From contig JALNLN010000008.1 in assembly GCA_023267855.1 (NCBI GenBank), forward strand, positions 7,237-67,807: a stretch of DNA of 60,571 nucleotides, read 5' to 3'. A program made the position numbers and the translations under genes. This DNA is from Candidatus Geocrenenecus dongiae (lineage in GTDB: Archaea > Thermoproteota > Nitrososphaeria_A > Caldarchaeales > Wolframiiraptoraceae). Every line of letters begins with the position of its first letter. Position 1 is the stretch's first letter. Under the pieces are notes generated by a model that searched no databases, was not told where the DNA came from, and worked only from the letters and a program-made list of their open reading frames with translations. Positions 16,738 to 26,288 of this stretch are shown piece by piece.

Positions 16738-17124
16738 ATGGGTTTATCAGATATTGAGAGAGAAGTCTTAAGATCTAAGGTAATAGAAGTCTTAAAGAAT
16801 GTGTATGACCCTGAGATACCTATCAATATCTATGACTTAGGGTTGGTGTATGATGTAAACGTAAGCATAGATGGAAACGTGATCATAGAGATGACTTTAA
16901 CAGCTCCAGGATGTCCAATAGCTAGATTCTTGGTAAATAGTGTTAAAGAATCTATACTAGATAAAATACCTGAAGTTAAAGATGTAGAAGTAAACCTTGT
17001 TTTTGATCCACCCTGGAACCCGCTCAAGATAACTCCTCAGGGAAGAGAAGAATTTAAGAAGATATATGGATACGATATTGTAGAAGAATGGATTAAGATG
17101 ATGTCTTCTAAGTCTAATGAGTAG
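16738..17124 (+). CDS. MIP18/SufT (DUF59)-family iron-sulfur assembly protein
   Basis: 128 residues. VYDPEIPINIYDLGLVYDV (~22-40) and MTLTAPGCPIARFL (~58) with the conserved reactive Cys are the diagnostic features of the PaaD/MIP18 family. Members help load iron-sulfur clusters on target proteins. The window encodes many Fe-S proteins, but this gene is not next to them. Confidence 0.9.
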   Translation: MGLSDIEREVLRSKVIEVLKNVYDPEIPINIYDLGLVYDVNVSIDGNVIIEMTLTAPGCPIARFLVNSVKESILDKIPEVKDVEVNLVFDPPWNPLKITPQGREEFKKIYGYDIVEEWIKMMSSKSNE

Positions 17125-17261
17125 TGATCAATTTAAGAGCCCACTAGGATTATGGCCAAATCCATTAAAACACACATCTAGAATCTGGAAAGAACAATCT
17201 CTCCGACAATTACACTTTTAGATCTATTTAAGATGGAGTAATGATCTAGAGGGTAGTGGTT

Positions 17262-20200
17262 GTGAAGAAGATTCCCGTAGAGCTCTCAGAATACTATCAG
17301 AAGTTATTAGAGAAGATAGAGTCAGAGAAGAAGATAGCTATAGAAGCGAGAAAGAGAATAGCCTCACCAACACCCTACGTAGAAGTAATGTTTGCAAGAG
17401 ATTTAGCAGAAAGAGTTGAATTACTTGTTGGACCTAAAGGGATAGCTGAGAAGATTAGAAGCGTTTTCCATAAAATGCCTTTAGAGAAACTTGCTTTAAA
17501 ATTGGCGGAAGACATTATCTTAGAGTATGGTGAAGGAGAAACTGATAGAAAAGTTCTTCTCCAAGCTATTCGGACATCACTAGCAATCTTAACCCCTCCA
17601 TGTATTACAGCTGCTCCAACAGAAGGCATCGTAGATGTTAAGATCAAGAAGAATACGGACGGCTCAAGGTATCTCGCACTATACTTTGCTGGACCCATAA
17701 GATCGGCTGGAGGAACAGAACTTGCTGCAGTAGTAGTCCTCGCAGATTATGTTAGGAAGCTTGTCGGTCTAGATAGGTATAAGCCGACATATGAAGAGAT
17801 AATGAGATTTATAGAAGAACTCAAACTCTATAAAAAGAAAGTATCAAGATTCCAGTACAATATTCCAGATAATATAATCGAGTATGTATTAAAGAATCTC
17901 CCAGTAGAGGTAACTGGCATACCTACAGATAAGATACAGGTTTCATCCTTCCGAAACATACCTAGAGTAGAGACAAACTATCTTAGAGGCGGAGCATTAA
18001 GAGTTGTGAATGATGGTATAGCTGGCAGAGCGAAAAAAGTATTGAAGCTTGTTGAGAAGACTGGAATAGATGGATGGGATTGGATAAGAGATGTAGTAAA
18101 GATAATGGAAGAAGCGAAGAATGAAGAAGAATCTTATTTCGATGAAGTTGTTGGAGGCAGACCGATAATATCTCTACCAGATAGATTTGGAGGATTGAGG
18201 ATAAGATATGGTAGAGCACCAACAACTGGTATGGCTTCAGTAGGACTACACCCGCTCACACTAGAAATCTTAAACTGGTACATAGTCTCTGGAACACAGT
18301 TAAAATTAGACTACCCTGGGAAAGGTGGGGTAGTTGCTACAGTAGACTCCATAGAACCGCCAGTAGTCTTAACTGAAGAAGAAAGTGTTGTTAGGCTAGA
18401 CAGCTACTCTAAGTATGAGAAAGTAAAAGGGAAGATAAAGAAGATACTCTTTCTAGGAGACATACTGATCTCTGCAGGCGATTTAATAGAGAATAATGTT
18501 AAACTCCAACCACCAGGTTATTGTGAAGAATGGTGGGCTCAAGAACTTAGATTGAAATACCTACAGTTTAGAGAAAAGCTAGATGGAGAACTAGCCGATA
18601 AGATAAAACTCTTCATAGAAAATCCCTTCATTAATACGCCGGAGATAGAAGATGCTATAAAGATAAGTTTTAAACTTGGTGTTCCACTACATCCCAGATA
18701 TACTGCTTTCTGGAGGAACATAACAGTAGAAGAAGTAGAGATTCTACGTAGATGGTTAAAGAATGGTCTCCAGCCACTCATCTACAAAAACTCAGAAATC
18801 CACCTACCATATGCACAAGATGTTAAAAACATCTTAACGAAACTATTGATAGAACATCGTTTGGAATCTGGAATGATAGTTATCCCAAAATACTGGCTTA
18901 AAACACTGATAACAATACTCCAGCCATTCAAGAAGGTAGATATAGTAGGTGAAGAAACATTAAGTTTTCTCTCAAAGATATCTAATATAGAGATTAGAGA
19001 TAAAGCAGGCGCATTTATAGGCGCTAGAATGGGTAGACCTGAGAAAGCTGCGCAGAGAGAGATGCGTCCACCAGTGAACGTGTTGTTCCCTGTTGGTATA
19101 GCTGGAGGACCATCCAGAGATCTAGTATCAGCATCAAATAATTATAAGAAGATAGTGGTAGAACTTGTTAGAAGACGTTGTCCAAGTTGCGGTGTGAAGA
19201 CCTGGAGACATAGATGTTCTAAATGTGGAGTCTTAACAGAGATCGTAGGTGTGTGTAGTTCATGCAACTTAGAGTTAGAGTACAATGGAGAGAAAGTATG
19301 TTCTAAATGTGGTGGTCAAATAACTTACCACGAAAAGTTTGTAGTAAATATTTCGGAGCTACTCTATGAAGCTTCAAGAAATTTGGATGAACCAATACCC
19401 TCAAAGATCAAAGGTGTTAAGAGTTTAACTAGCTTAACTAGAACACCTGAACTCTTAGAGAAGGGGATAATTAGAGCTAAGTACGGACTCTACATATATA
19501 AAGATGGAACAGTCAGATTTGATGTAACGAACGCTCCTCTCACACACTTTACACCAGAAATGATAGGTACATCTATAGAGAAATTAAGAGAACTAGGATA
19601 CACACATGACATCTATGGAGAACCACTCATATCTACAAAACAGATACTTAGATTAAAGATACAAGATATAGTGGTACCTAGAAAAGCAGCTGAACATCTC
19701 TTCAAGGTTTCTAAGATGGTGGATGAAGAATTGAAGAAGATAGCTGGAATAGATCCATACTATAATTTTGAGAAAATTGAAGACATCGTTGGAGAGCTCG
19801 TAGTAGTTATGTCTCCACATACTTATGCTGCTTCAGTAGCTAGGGTGATAGGGATAGTGGATGGAAACATGTGTTTTGCCCACCCAATTCTCCACGCAGC
19901 AAAGAGGAGGGATTGTGATGGTGATGAAGATAGTATAATGCTCCTACTAGATGTCTTGATAAACTTTTCTCAATTCTACCTACCCCATAAGATTGGTGGA
20001 AAGATGGATTCACCTCTACTAATAACAATGATCGTTTATCCAGAAGAAGTAGATGAACAAGCACATAATCTAGACGTAGCCAGTCAGTACCCTCTAGAAT
20101 TTTATAGAAAAGCTCTAGAACAAAGACACGTATCAGAAGTCGCCAACCTAATACCGACAATTAAAAACTACTTGAATAGAGATGAATCATACATAGCTAC

Positions 20201-20681
20201 ATCGTACACCCATCCAACTTCAGTATTCGTATCCAATATGAAAGAATCAACTTATAAGAAGCATTCTTCTATGCTTGATAAAATCTCTGGACAGATAGAG
20301 ATAGCGGAGAAGCTTACAAGTGTAGACATATTCATGGTGGTTGAGAAGATTATGAAATCACATCTACTACCAGATATTATAGGAAATGCTAAAGCATTCT
20401 TCACACAAGAATTTAGATGTAGGAAATGTGGAACAAGATATAGGAGGATCCCAATAAGCGGACAATGTTACGAATGTGGGGGAGAACTATCTCAAACAGT
20501 CTTTAAAGGAGCAGTAGAGAAATACATAGATTTAACTGAAGAACTCTTATCAAAATATGTTAAGACACCATACCTCAAAGAACATATATCAATATCATTA
20601 AAGAATATAAAACAACTTTTTGCGAAAGGAGGAATAGAAGAAACATCTGGGAAACAGATCTCTCTAGAAAGATTCTTCTAA
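17262..20681 (+). CDS. polC: DNA polymerase D large (catalytic) subunit DP2
   Basis: 1139 residues from GTG 17262, chosen because GAGGGT lies seven nt before it (GTG 17256 would add two residues). Conserved DP2 blocks include CITAAPTEG, FAGPIRSAGGTELAA, LRGGALRVVNDG and MGRPEKAAQREMRPP. Zinc-binding clusters lie at about residues 642-690 (CPSC, CSKC, CSSC, CSKC) and 1055-1075 (CRKC, CYEC). The catalytic acidic motif is AAKRRDCDGDEDS (~884). The C-terminus QISLERFF is a PCNA-interacting (PIP) box at the very end. No DP1 gene is present here. No intein is visible. PolD is absent from Crenarchaeota proper, which limits the taxonomy. Confidence 0.96.
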   Translation: MKKIPVELSEYYQKLLEKIESEKKIAIEARKRIASPTPYVEVMFARDLAERVELLVGPKGIAEKIRSVFHKMPLEKLALKLAEDIILEYGEGETDRKVLLQAIRTSLAILTPPCITAAPTEGIVDVKIKKNTDGSRYLALYFAGPIRSAGGTELAAVVVLADYVRKLVGLDRYKPTYEEIMRFIEELKLYKKKVSRFQYNIPDNIIEYVLKNLPVEVTGIPTDKIQVSSFRNIPRVETNYLRGGALRVVNDGIAGRAKKVLKLVEKTGIDGWDWIRDVVKIMEEAKNEEESYFDEVVGGRPIISLPDRFGGLRIRYGRAPTTGMASVGLHPLTLEILNWYIVSGTQLKLDYPGKGGVVATVDSIEPPVVLTEEESVVRLDSYSKYEKVKGKIKKILFLGDILISAGDLIENNVKLQPPGYCEEWWAQELRLKYLQFREKLDGELADKIKLFIENPFINTPEIEDAIKISFKLGVPLHPRYTAFWRNITVEEVEILRRWLKNGLQPLIYKNSEIHLPYAQDVKNILTKLLIEHRLESGMIVIPKYWLKTLITILQPFKKVDIVGEETLSFLSKISNIEIRDKAGAFIGARMGRPEKAAQREMRPPVNVLFPVGIAGGPSRDLVSASNNYKKIVVELVRRRCPSCGVKTWRHRCSKCGVLTEIVGVCSSCNLELEYNGEKVCSKCGGQITYHEKFVVNISELLYEASRNLDEPIPSKIKGVKSLTSLTRTPELLEKGIIRAKYGLYIYKDGTVRFDVTNAPLTHFTPEMIGTSIEKLRELGYTHDIYGEPLISTKQILRLKIQDIVVPRKAAEHLFKVSKMVDEELKKIAGIDPYYNFEKIEDIVGELVVVMSPHTYAASVARVIGIVDGNMCFAHPILHAAKRRDCDGDEDSIMLLLDVLINFSQFYLPHKIGGKMDSPLLITMIVYPEEVDEQAHNLDVASQYPLEFYRKALEQRHVSEVANLIPTIKNYLNRDESYIATSYTHPTSVFVSNMKESTYKKHSSMLDKISGQIEIAEKLTSVDIFMVVEKIMKSHLLPDIIGNAKAFFTQEFRCRKCGTRYRRIPISGQCYECGGELSQTVFKGAVEKYIDLTEELLSKYVKTPYLKEHISISLKNIKQLFAKGGIEETSGKQISLERFF

Positions 20682-20733
20682 CATGGCCAAAAACATTAAG
20701 GCTTAAAAACAATTAACGAACATCTTCAAATGG

Positions 20734-21003
20734 ATGGAAGAGGTTAATGCGAAAGCATACCTAGCTTCAATAAGAAATGTTAAGAGAGGTGTGAATACTA
20801 GATCTAAGATTCTTGAAGTAATATCCAATAAACCACAAACCTTAAAGAGTATAGCTAGAGAAGTTGGTAAAAGTTCTTCATGTATTAGGAGACATCTAAG
20901 AAACATGGAGAAAGAGGGGATAGTGAGATCTCAGAAATTTAAAGGGAAGAAGATTTGGATAGTAACAGGGCTAGGCCAGAAAGCAATAGAAGAAATAGTG
21001 TAA
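20734..21003 (+). CDS. small winged-helix DNA-binding protein
   Basis: 89 residues. A typical winged HTH spans ~25-80: SKILEVISNKPQTLKSIARE, then SSSCIRRHLRNMEKEGIV (recognition helix) and a wing with SQKFKGKKIWIVT. It is probably an ArsR/MarR-like transcription regulator without an effector domain. It lies 52 nt after DP2 in the same direction and converges on the Sec61-beta gene. The target is unknown. Confidence 0.7.
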   Translation: MEEVNAKAYLASIRNVKRGVNTRSKILEVISNKPQTLKSIAREVGKSSSCIRRHLRNMEKEGIVRSQKFKGKKIWIVTGLGQKAIEEIV

Positions 21004-21004
21004 A

Positions 21005-21172
21005 CTAGAAGAATATGTTAGCAATTATTACGAGAGCGATCATTAATGCGGCAAGAATCAATACAACTTCAGGCTTAATCTTCAAACCCTTAATATCTTC
21101 TTCAAAAAATCTAAGTAAGCCTGCAGCAGATTGAGGCATGGGAGCTTCTCTCCTTCTCCTTCTAGCACTCAA
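21005..21172 (-). CDS. secG: Sec61-beta/SecG preprotein translocase subunit
   Basis: 55 residues starting at TTG 21172, with GGTGAG six nt upstream. A basic N-terminus (SARRRRREAPMPQSAAGLL) leads into RFFEEDIKGLKIKPEVV and one C-terminal transmembrane helix (~34-54). This is the standard archaeal Sec61-beta pattern, including the conserved Phe-Glu-Glu and Pro residues. It is the small tail-anchored subunit of the SecYEG/Sec61 channel. It ends two nt from the convergent winged-helix gene. Confidence 0.92.
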   Translation of the reverse strand: MSARRRRREAPMPQSAAGLLRFFEEDIKGLKIKPEVVLILAALMIALVIIANIFF

Positions 21173-21234
21173 AGATCTCTCACCATGAAATATAGAGTTA
21201 AACTCCCTAATAAACTCTCATAGATATTGGTCTT

Positions 21235-22221
21235 CTATTTGTTAATTCTTATTATTGGTTCAGCATCAAATCCTCTACGTTTAAGATTTCTAGCAAATTC
21301 TTCTGCGTAACCATATACTGTGTATATCTTCTTTGGGTTGCTATGCTCTATGTAGTCTATTAAGCCATAGTAATCTGAATGACCACTTAATGGGAAAGCT
21401 TTATCGTAATTAGGATAACGGAATCTTACGGCCCATCCTGATGCAACCGCCCACTTAATCCTCCTATCTATAGGTAGCCGATCTCTACTACTTGAAACAT
21501 AAACAAATTCTCCACTCTTCACAACTTCTAGACCTTCTCTAGTATTCACAGGAATATACCCTAATCTAACTCCATGTTCACGGTATTTTCGAGATATCCT
21601 AGAAACACTCAAACCAGCAACTACCGGTACATCTAGAAAAACGTTCACCAAGCTTATTACTTCTTGACTTTTACCTAGAGAATAGACTTTGAAAGCAGGA
21701 ATAGATCCTTCTCTTAAAACATCCATTATCCATTTAACAATATCTGCATATATTTTCTCTCTTACAGGAAATTTGTAGACTGGTGAACCGTAAGTTGATT
21801 CAATTATCAAGATGTCTGTAGGTATGGGTTCAGCGAATCCGTGAATTAGGTTTTCATAAGTATTTAGATCTCCAGTATATACTATCCTATCTCCATTTAC
21901 ATCTACTATAAACTGGCTTGAACCTAAAACATGTCCTGAAGGCTCATTAGATATTTCTACATCATTTCTTAAGATTACTTTCTCTCTCCTTCTAAGAGTT
22001 TTCCAGTAACCTCTCCTACCCATAGAACTAAGGATGGAAGCTGTCTCAACACTCATAAAAACGTTCTTTTGCGCTAAGCTCTCTATGTGGTCTAGGTGGG
22101 CATGAGATATCAATTGTATACAATCAGTTCCAAGAGGCTTACTATCAAATACTATGCGTGCCCCTCCTACTTGTAGTAAAAGTCCTCTAAGAATATCTTT
22201 TCTCAACTTTACCAATACCAT
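21235..22221 (-). CDS. metallo-beta-lactamase-fold nuclease-like protein (beta-CASP/Cft2-like)
   Basis: 328 residues. The metal motifs are ISHAHLDH (motif 1, ~38), SGHVLGSSQ (motif 2), YTGDLN (motif 3, ~117) and PLSGHSDYYG near the C-terminus (~277), the order seen in Artemis/Cft2-type DNA or RNA processing enzymes. IIESTYGSP after motif 3 is also typical. It is shorter than CPSF73-like archaeal proteins and lacks KH domains. It may process RNA 3' ends or act in DNA repair. It is divergent from the DUF2070 gene across ~80 nt. Confidence 0.8.
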   Translation of the reverse strand: MVLVKLRKDILRGLLLQVGGARIVFDSKPLGTDCIQLISHAHLDHIESLAQKNVFMSVETASILSSMGRRGYWKTLRRREKVILRNDVEISNEPSGHVLGSSQFIVDVNGDRIVYTGDLNTYENLIHGFAEPIPTDILIIESTYGSPVYKFPVREKIYADIVKWIMDVLREGSIPAFKVYSLGKSQEVISLVNVFLDVPVVAGLSVSRISRKYREHGVRLGYIPVNTREGLEVVKSGEFVYVSSSRDRLPIDRRIKWAVASGWAVRFRYPNYDKAFPLSGHSDYYGLIDYIEHSNPKKIYTVYGYAEEFARNLKRRGFDAEPIIRINK

Positions 22222-22303
22222 AATTGTTTATTCATATTTATTTTTAAACCTTGTAACTCTAGAAGAATCTACAATATACGAGGTAAAAAGACGATGGATT
22301 AAT

Positions 22304-24076
22304 ATGTTCCCATATCTGTCTGATATACAAGATTTGAAGTACGTGAATGCGACTTCTAGATTGGCTTCTCTATACCCATATATTAAAGGGTTACCTGGGA
22401 GAGGAAATCTTCTAAAACTACTAGTCTTAGAAGTAGCGTTGATAGCTTTATTTACCACACTAATTGATAAAGCAATCACGTTTTCTCTCGCTCTATGTTT
22501 CTACATGATAATAATCGTAAACTATCTATTCCATAGGATTGGGAGAGAGTTGGTGAATTTTAGAAGACTCAATGGATTAATGATTATAGAAATGAGTTTG
22601 ATATTTTTGGGTTTACTGTTCTTCTATCTTCTAGATTTAACATTAGGTTACCGTAAGCTAGGTCTCGCAATACTTTCTTCAATGATTAGTTTTGGAGTGC
22701 TTTTAAGAGGTCTCATAGTAAGAACTCTGTCTGGAGATGACGTAAAATCTACGATCACGTATACTTTATCCATATCATTACTCGAGATTTTCCCATTCAT
22801 CTATACAGTACATAAAGATTTAGGCTACGCTGTAATTATAGGTCAAGTTATCGGTAACGTATCACACCACATCTACTCGATCTTCATTAATAGTAGATTA
22901 AAAATAAGAGGTTTAAAACCAATCGAACTTCTCTCAGCCATATTAATGGTATTTCTAGAAGGTAGAAAAGAACATCTAGAAAATCTAGCTGAGAAACTTG
23001 ATACTAAAGCAGAAATAAAGATAGATGTCTTAATGTTTAACCCAATGGATAAAAGTGACAAGATAGCTCTGGTCGTTCCAACATTCCATCCAGGTCCTTT
23101 CAGAGATTTCGGAAGCACAATCTTACCATACATAATAGAGGAGAAGTTTTCTAAGATAGGTGTTAAAACAGTATTTGTTAGGGGTTTATCAGATCATTCT
23201 AGAAACATAATCTCTAGAATGGATTGTGAGTATATCTCTGACACTCTACTTAGAACATTTGAAAACTACGATGGAAGATGCTCTAGTATGGCTGGAGATT
23301 TTAAGATCGTGAAGAAGGATTCTGTCTCAGCCTACCTATTACCCATTGGAAAAACAACGATAGCTATCTTAACACTTCATCCAAAAGGTATGGAGGATAT
23401 TCCACCAGAAGTAATGGAGGGAATTTATAGAGAAGACCTGGTAGTTATAGATGCTCATAATAGTTTCTCTGAGAATGTGAAAGAACTTGATGGAGACAAA
23501 TTTAAGAATATTCGAGAACTCCTTTACATAATCTCAAATACAAACGTAGATAGATCAAGCAATATTATCAAGGCAGGCTATGGAGAGAGTAGAATAGAAG
23601 GATATTCTATTGAAGATGGGGTGGGACCACAGGGGATCCGTGCAATATTGTTAGATAATGGAAAAGAAGAATTTGCATTAATTGTGATTGATTCAAATAA
23701 TGCTATACCTATTGTTAGAGAGAGGATACTTCACGAAGTAGGGAGACTTGGAGTAAGGTATTGTGAAGTTGTTACAACAGATACACATATAGTAAATGGT
23801 GTTAAGCTAGGAGGTAGAGGATACCATCCAATAGGAGAATTAATACCCGTAGAAGCAATAATACCTCCAGTACTCAGAGCTGTTGAGCAAGCTAGAAGAA
23901 ACCTAACAAGAGTAGAAGTATCGAGAATAACGCTTACATTCAATAACGTTAAAGTTATGGCGAAAGATTTTCTAGAAGAAGCAGAAAAGAAAACATTTAA
24001 AGCATTAACCTATCTAGAGATATGTATGGTACTTACATTTATAGCCTCGCTCGTGCTCACCTTAATCACATTCTAA
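22304..24076 (+). CDS. DUF2070 family membrane protein
   Basis: 590 residues from ATG 22304 (MFPYLSDIQDL). The open frame extends upstream to 22154, but that part overlaps the divergent gene and is unlikely to be translated. There are about six or seven hydrophobic segments in the first ~220 residues. A soluble domain follows with VVPTFHPGPFRDFGS, VVIDAHNSF and VTTDTHIVNG, a set of His/Asp residues diagnostic of archaeal DUF2070 proteins. One more membrane helix closes the C-terminus. The conserved His/Asp residues suggest a metal-dependent hydrolase domain (inference); the biological role is unknown. Confidence 0.88.
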   Translation: MFPYLSDIQDLKYVNATSRLASLYPYIKGLPGRGNLLKLLVLEVALIALFTTLIDKAITFSLALCFYMIIIVNYLFHRIGRELVNFRRLNGLMIIEMSLIFLGLLFFYLLDLTLGYRKLGLAILSSMISFGVLLRGLIVRTLSGDDVKSTITYTLSISLLEIFPFIYTVHKDLGYAVIIGQVIGNVSHHIYSIFINSRLKIRGLKPIELLSAILMVFLEGRKEHLENLAEKLDTKAEIKIDVLMFNPMDKSDKIALVVPTFHPGPFRDFGSTILPYIIEEKFSKIGVKTVFVRGLSDHSRNIISRMDCEYISDTLLRTFENYDGRCSSMAGDFKIVKKDSVSAYLLPIGKTTIAILTLHPKGMEDIPPEVMEGIYREDLVVIDAHNSFSENVKELDGDKFKNIRELLYIISNTNVDRSSNIIKAGYGESRIEGYSIEDGVGPQGIRAILLDNGKEEFALIVIDSNNAIPIVRERILHEVGRLGVRYCEVVTTDTHIVNGVKLGGRGYHPIGELIPVEAIIPPVLRAVEQARRNLTRVEVSRITLTFNNVKVMAKDFLEEAEKKTFKALTYLEICMVLTFIASLVLTLITF

Positions 24077-24187
24077 CATATTGGGAAGATGTGAAGAAGA
24101 CCATAGATAAAGAGAAAGTACAGAACGACTATGTACTGATTTTTAAAATTTATCCCATACCATACACCCCAATTAACTAGGGTAGAG

Positions 24188-24454
24188 TTGAGGAAAGCAA
24201 TAGTAATAGTTGGTAGGAAACCTAAAATCAGGTACGCTACCGCTTGCATAACATTATTCAATAGAGGTGAAAGAGAAATACTTCTAAGAGCTAGGGGTAG
24301 AAGTATAAGTAACTGTATAGATGTAGTACACTTCTTGAAGAAAAGCTTCTACTCCAACCTCAAGGTAAAAGATATAAAGATAGGTTACGATGAAGCAGAA
24401 TTGGATGATAGAAAGATATATGTTAGCTATATTGAGATAACGATTTCTAAATAG
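24188..24454 (+). CDS. albA: Alba-family nucleic-acid-binding protein
   Basis: 88 residues from TTG 24188. AIVIVGRKPKIRYATACITLF (two pieces), ARGRSISNCIDVVHFLKK and a C-terminal VSYIEITI strand match the Alba fold. The usual lysines of the GxKP loop appear as GRKP. Alba proteins coat DNA and RNA and shape archaeal chromatin. Histones are not seen in the window. Confidence 0.88.
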   Translation: MRKAIVIVGRKPKIRYATACITLFNRGEREILLRARGRSISNCIDVVHFLKKSFYSNLKVKDIKIGYDEAELDDRKIYVSYIEITISK

Positions 24455-24530
24455 TATCACAACTATCCATGAATATTATTAGAAAGAGAATTGTTAAGAA
24501 TAGGGAAAACATTATAGATTCGAGGCAGTC

Positions 24531-25850
24531 TTGAAAACCTCAAACGAACTTGCTCAAATACGTTTACAAATCTATGAAACTATCAGGAAAACTAGTAAAT
24601 ATTATTCTAGATCTTTCCACCCCCTCTTCCCAACAATATTCAAAGAAATTCTTGATGGAGTGGTTATAGATATTCTCGGCAGAAGGTATATAGACTTCAA
24701 TTCAAGTAGAGGTATGCTACTTCTAGGCGGAAACAATCCAAGGTTAATCAAAAAGTATAGAGAGATGGTAGAAGGAAATGGGTTTAACAACCTTCCCAAG
24801 GCATATCATAGAGATTACGTAGATCTATGTGAGGAATTATTTAAGATAGCTCCTATTAGAGGTGATAAGAGAGTAATCTTCCTAGATTCTAGATCTGAAG
24901 CTATTGAAGTAGCTATTAGAATTGCTAGATGGTATAGTGGTAAGAAGATGATCTTAGGGTTCACCAACTCATATCATGGATTAACGTTAGCTGCACAATC
25001 CATATCTACAGACACTCCTATAAAATGGAGAAGATTCGACCCCGCACCAGGATTTATCCAGATACCATATCCTACGTGTAGTGTATGCAGGTTAAAGAAA
25101 AGTATTGGGAAATGTGATTTAGATTGTTTGAATATGTTAGAGAATTTTAAAGATATGGGCGTACTTGAAAATGTTTCCTCTATAATCATGAGCCCTCTTA
25201 GAAATGATGGCTTCACACCTCCAGAAAAACACATCTTAAAGATTAGGGATATCTGTAGAGAAAATGATGTCTTGCTTATTCTAGATGAGTCCAGATCTTC
25301 CCCCGCTAGAGTTGGGAGATGGTTTATGATAGATTACTATGGAATTGATGTAGATTGTGTAGTTATCTCAAATCAGCTTTCTTCAGGACACCCTCTCGGA
25401 GTATGTATAACTAGAGAACCTCTACTCAATCTTGAACCAGACTACATAGAACCAGATATTGGAGGAGACATAATTGCTGTTAAACTTGCTCTAGAAACAC
25501 TCTCTATAATTAAAGACGAGGGATTGGTGGAGAGAGCGGAGAGGGTTGGAAGAATTATTGAAGAGAGATTAAGAGATTTATCAAGAGAACTAAAAATAGT
25601 GAATACTGTTGAAGGTAAAGGCATGTACTATACCATACACTTTGCTGGAGTTAAGAATATTAAGAATTTTACAAAATCTTTTGTGTATGAGTGTTTCAAG
25701 ATGGGATTACTTCTCGATATCGTTAGACCTGGAGTAGTAGCTATAACCCCACCAATAACTATCGGGGAAGAGATTTTAAGAAAGGGGTTAGATATCCTAG
25801 AAGCAAAATTACTTGAATTTGATAAATTGCTTGAGAGACAACCTACCTGA
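24531..25850 (+). CDS. class III aminotransferase homologue lacking the PLP lysine
   Basis: 439 residues from TTG. The fold is recognisable: GGNNPRLIKKY (~66), SEAIEVAIRIARWYSG (~122), NSYHGLTLA (~146), LLILDESRSSPARVGRW (~248) and SSGHPLGV (~284). The Schiff-base lysine, expected six residues before that last glycine-proline turn (GKGxxGGxPLG), is Asn281 here. The phosphate-binding 'TTFGG' segment is EPDIGG. A Cys cluster at 183, 186, 195 and 199 is retained. The protein is therefore probably not a normal transaminase. It is intact, without stops, so it may have another function. Its last 8 nt overlap the convergent L44e gene. Confidence 0.82.
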   Translation: MKTSNELAQIRLQIYETIRKTSKYYSRSFHPLFPTIFKEILDGVVIDILGRRYIDFNSSRGMLLLGGNNPRLIKKYREMVEGNGFNNLPKAYHRDYVDLCEELFKIAPIRGDKRVIFLDSRSEAIEVAIRIARWYSGKKMILGFTNSYHGLTLAAQSISTDTPIKWRRFDPAPGFIQIPYPTCSVCRLKKSIGKCDLDCLNMLENFKDMGVLENVSSIIMSPLRNDGFTPPEKHILKIRDICRENDVLLILDESRSSPARVGRWFMIDYYGIDVDCVVISNQLSSGHPLGVCITREPLLNLEPDYIEPDIGGDIIAVKLALETLSIIKDEGLVERAERVGRIIEERLRDLSRELKIVNTVEGKGMYYTIHFAGVKNIKNFTKSFVYECFKMGLLLDIVRPGVVAITPPITIGEEILRKGLDILEAKLLEFDKLLERQPT

Positions 25851-26121
25851 TGATTTCAAGTTTCTTCAATCTTATACCTTCTCTATGTATTGTATAGTTA
25901 CATATCTTACATATCAGTTTCAATGTTTGTTTTTGAGTTGTTTTTGCTTTCTTCCTCTGTATTGGATACTTCTGTCCACCGTAACCATGAAGTTCTCTTT
26001 CATGTCTTCTAGCACCTATCGCTAGAGCCCTCTCTTTCCCTTTTTTGTAAAGTACTACTTTATGTTCAGTATACTTCCGACATCTTGGACAATAGGTATT
26101 GATGATCTCCGGCACCTTCAT
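25843..26121 (-). CDS. rpl44e: ribosomal protein L44e
   Basis: 92 residues if begun at ATG 26121 (MKVPEIINTYC, the usual archaeal N-terminus); ATG 26133 would add four. Zinc-binding CPRC and CKIC pairs bracket ALAIGARRHERELHGYGGQ and PIQRKKAKTTQKQ, all diagnostic. It is a protein of the large ribosomal subunit near the E site. In many archaea it is co-directional with S27e and aIF2-alpha; here it is transcribed divergently from them. Confidence 0.95.
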   Translation of the reverse strand: MKVPEIINTYCPRCRKYTEHKVVLYKKGKERALAIGARRHERELHGYGGQKYPIQRKKAKTTQKQTLKLICKICNYTIHREGIRLKKLEIIR

Positions 26122-26288
26122 ACAAGGAATCATCTATTAACCCTCCTATTAAATCTCTCTCCACTTAAAATAGAATAATTGATTTATGTTGCTGAGTAGA
26201 GATGTATGCCATTGTTTTTTAAGTGTTTTAGATCTAGGTATTCTTTTTTAGATAGATGTTTTTGCATGGTATTAGAGAGGTGGTGGGC

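Noticed and set aside
17117-17221. 34-codon ORF (ATG 17117) overlapping the end of the SufT-like gene
   Set aside because: No recognisable family, no clear Shine-Dalgarno, and it lies within ordinary spacing before DP2; likely chance.
18539-18781. Minus-strand ORFs inside the DP2 gene
   Set aside because: DP2 is continuous and conserved across the region, so these are antisense shadows.
17262-20681. Possible intein in DP2
   Set aside because: Conserved blocks are contiguous and the length (~1139) is normal without an insertion; no splicing motifs were seen.
22154-22303. Upstream in-frame extension of the DUF2070 protein
   Set aside because: It runs through the start of the divergent nuclease gene and reads as poor sequence; ATG 22304 gives the natural N-terminus.
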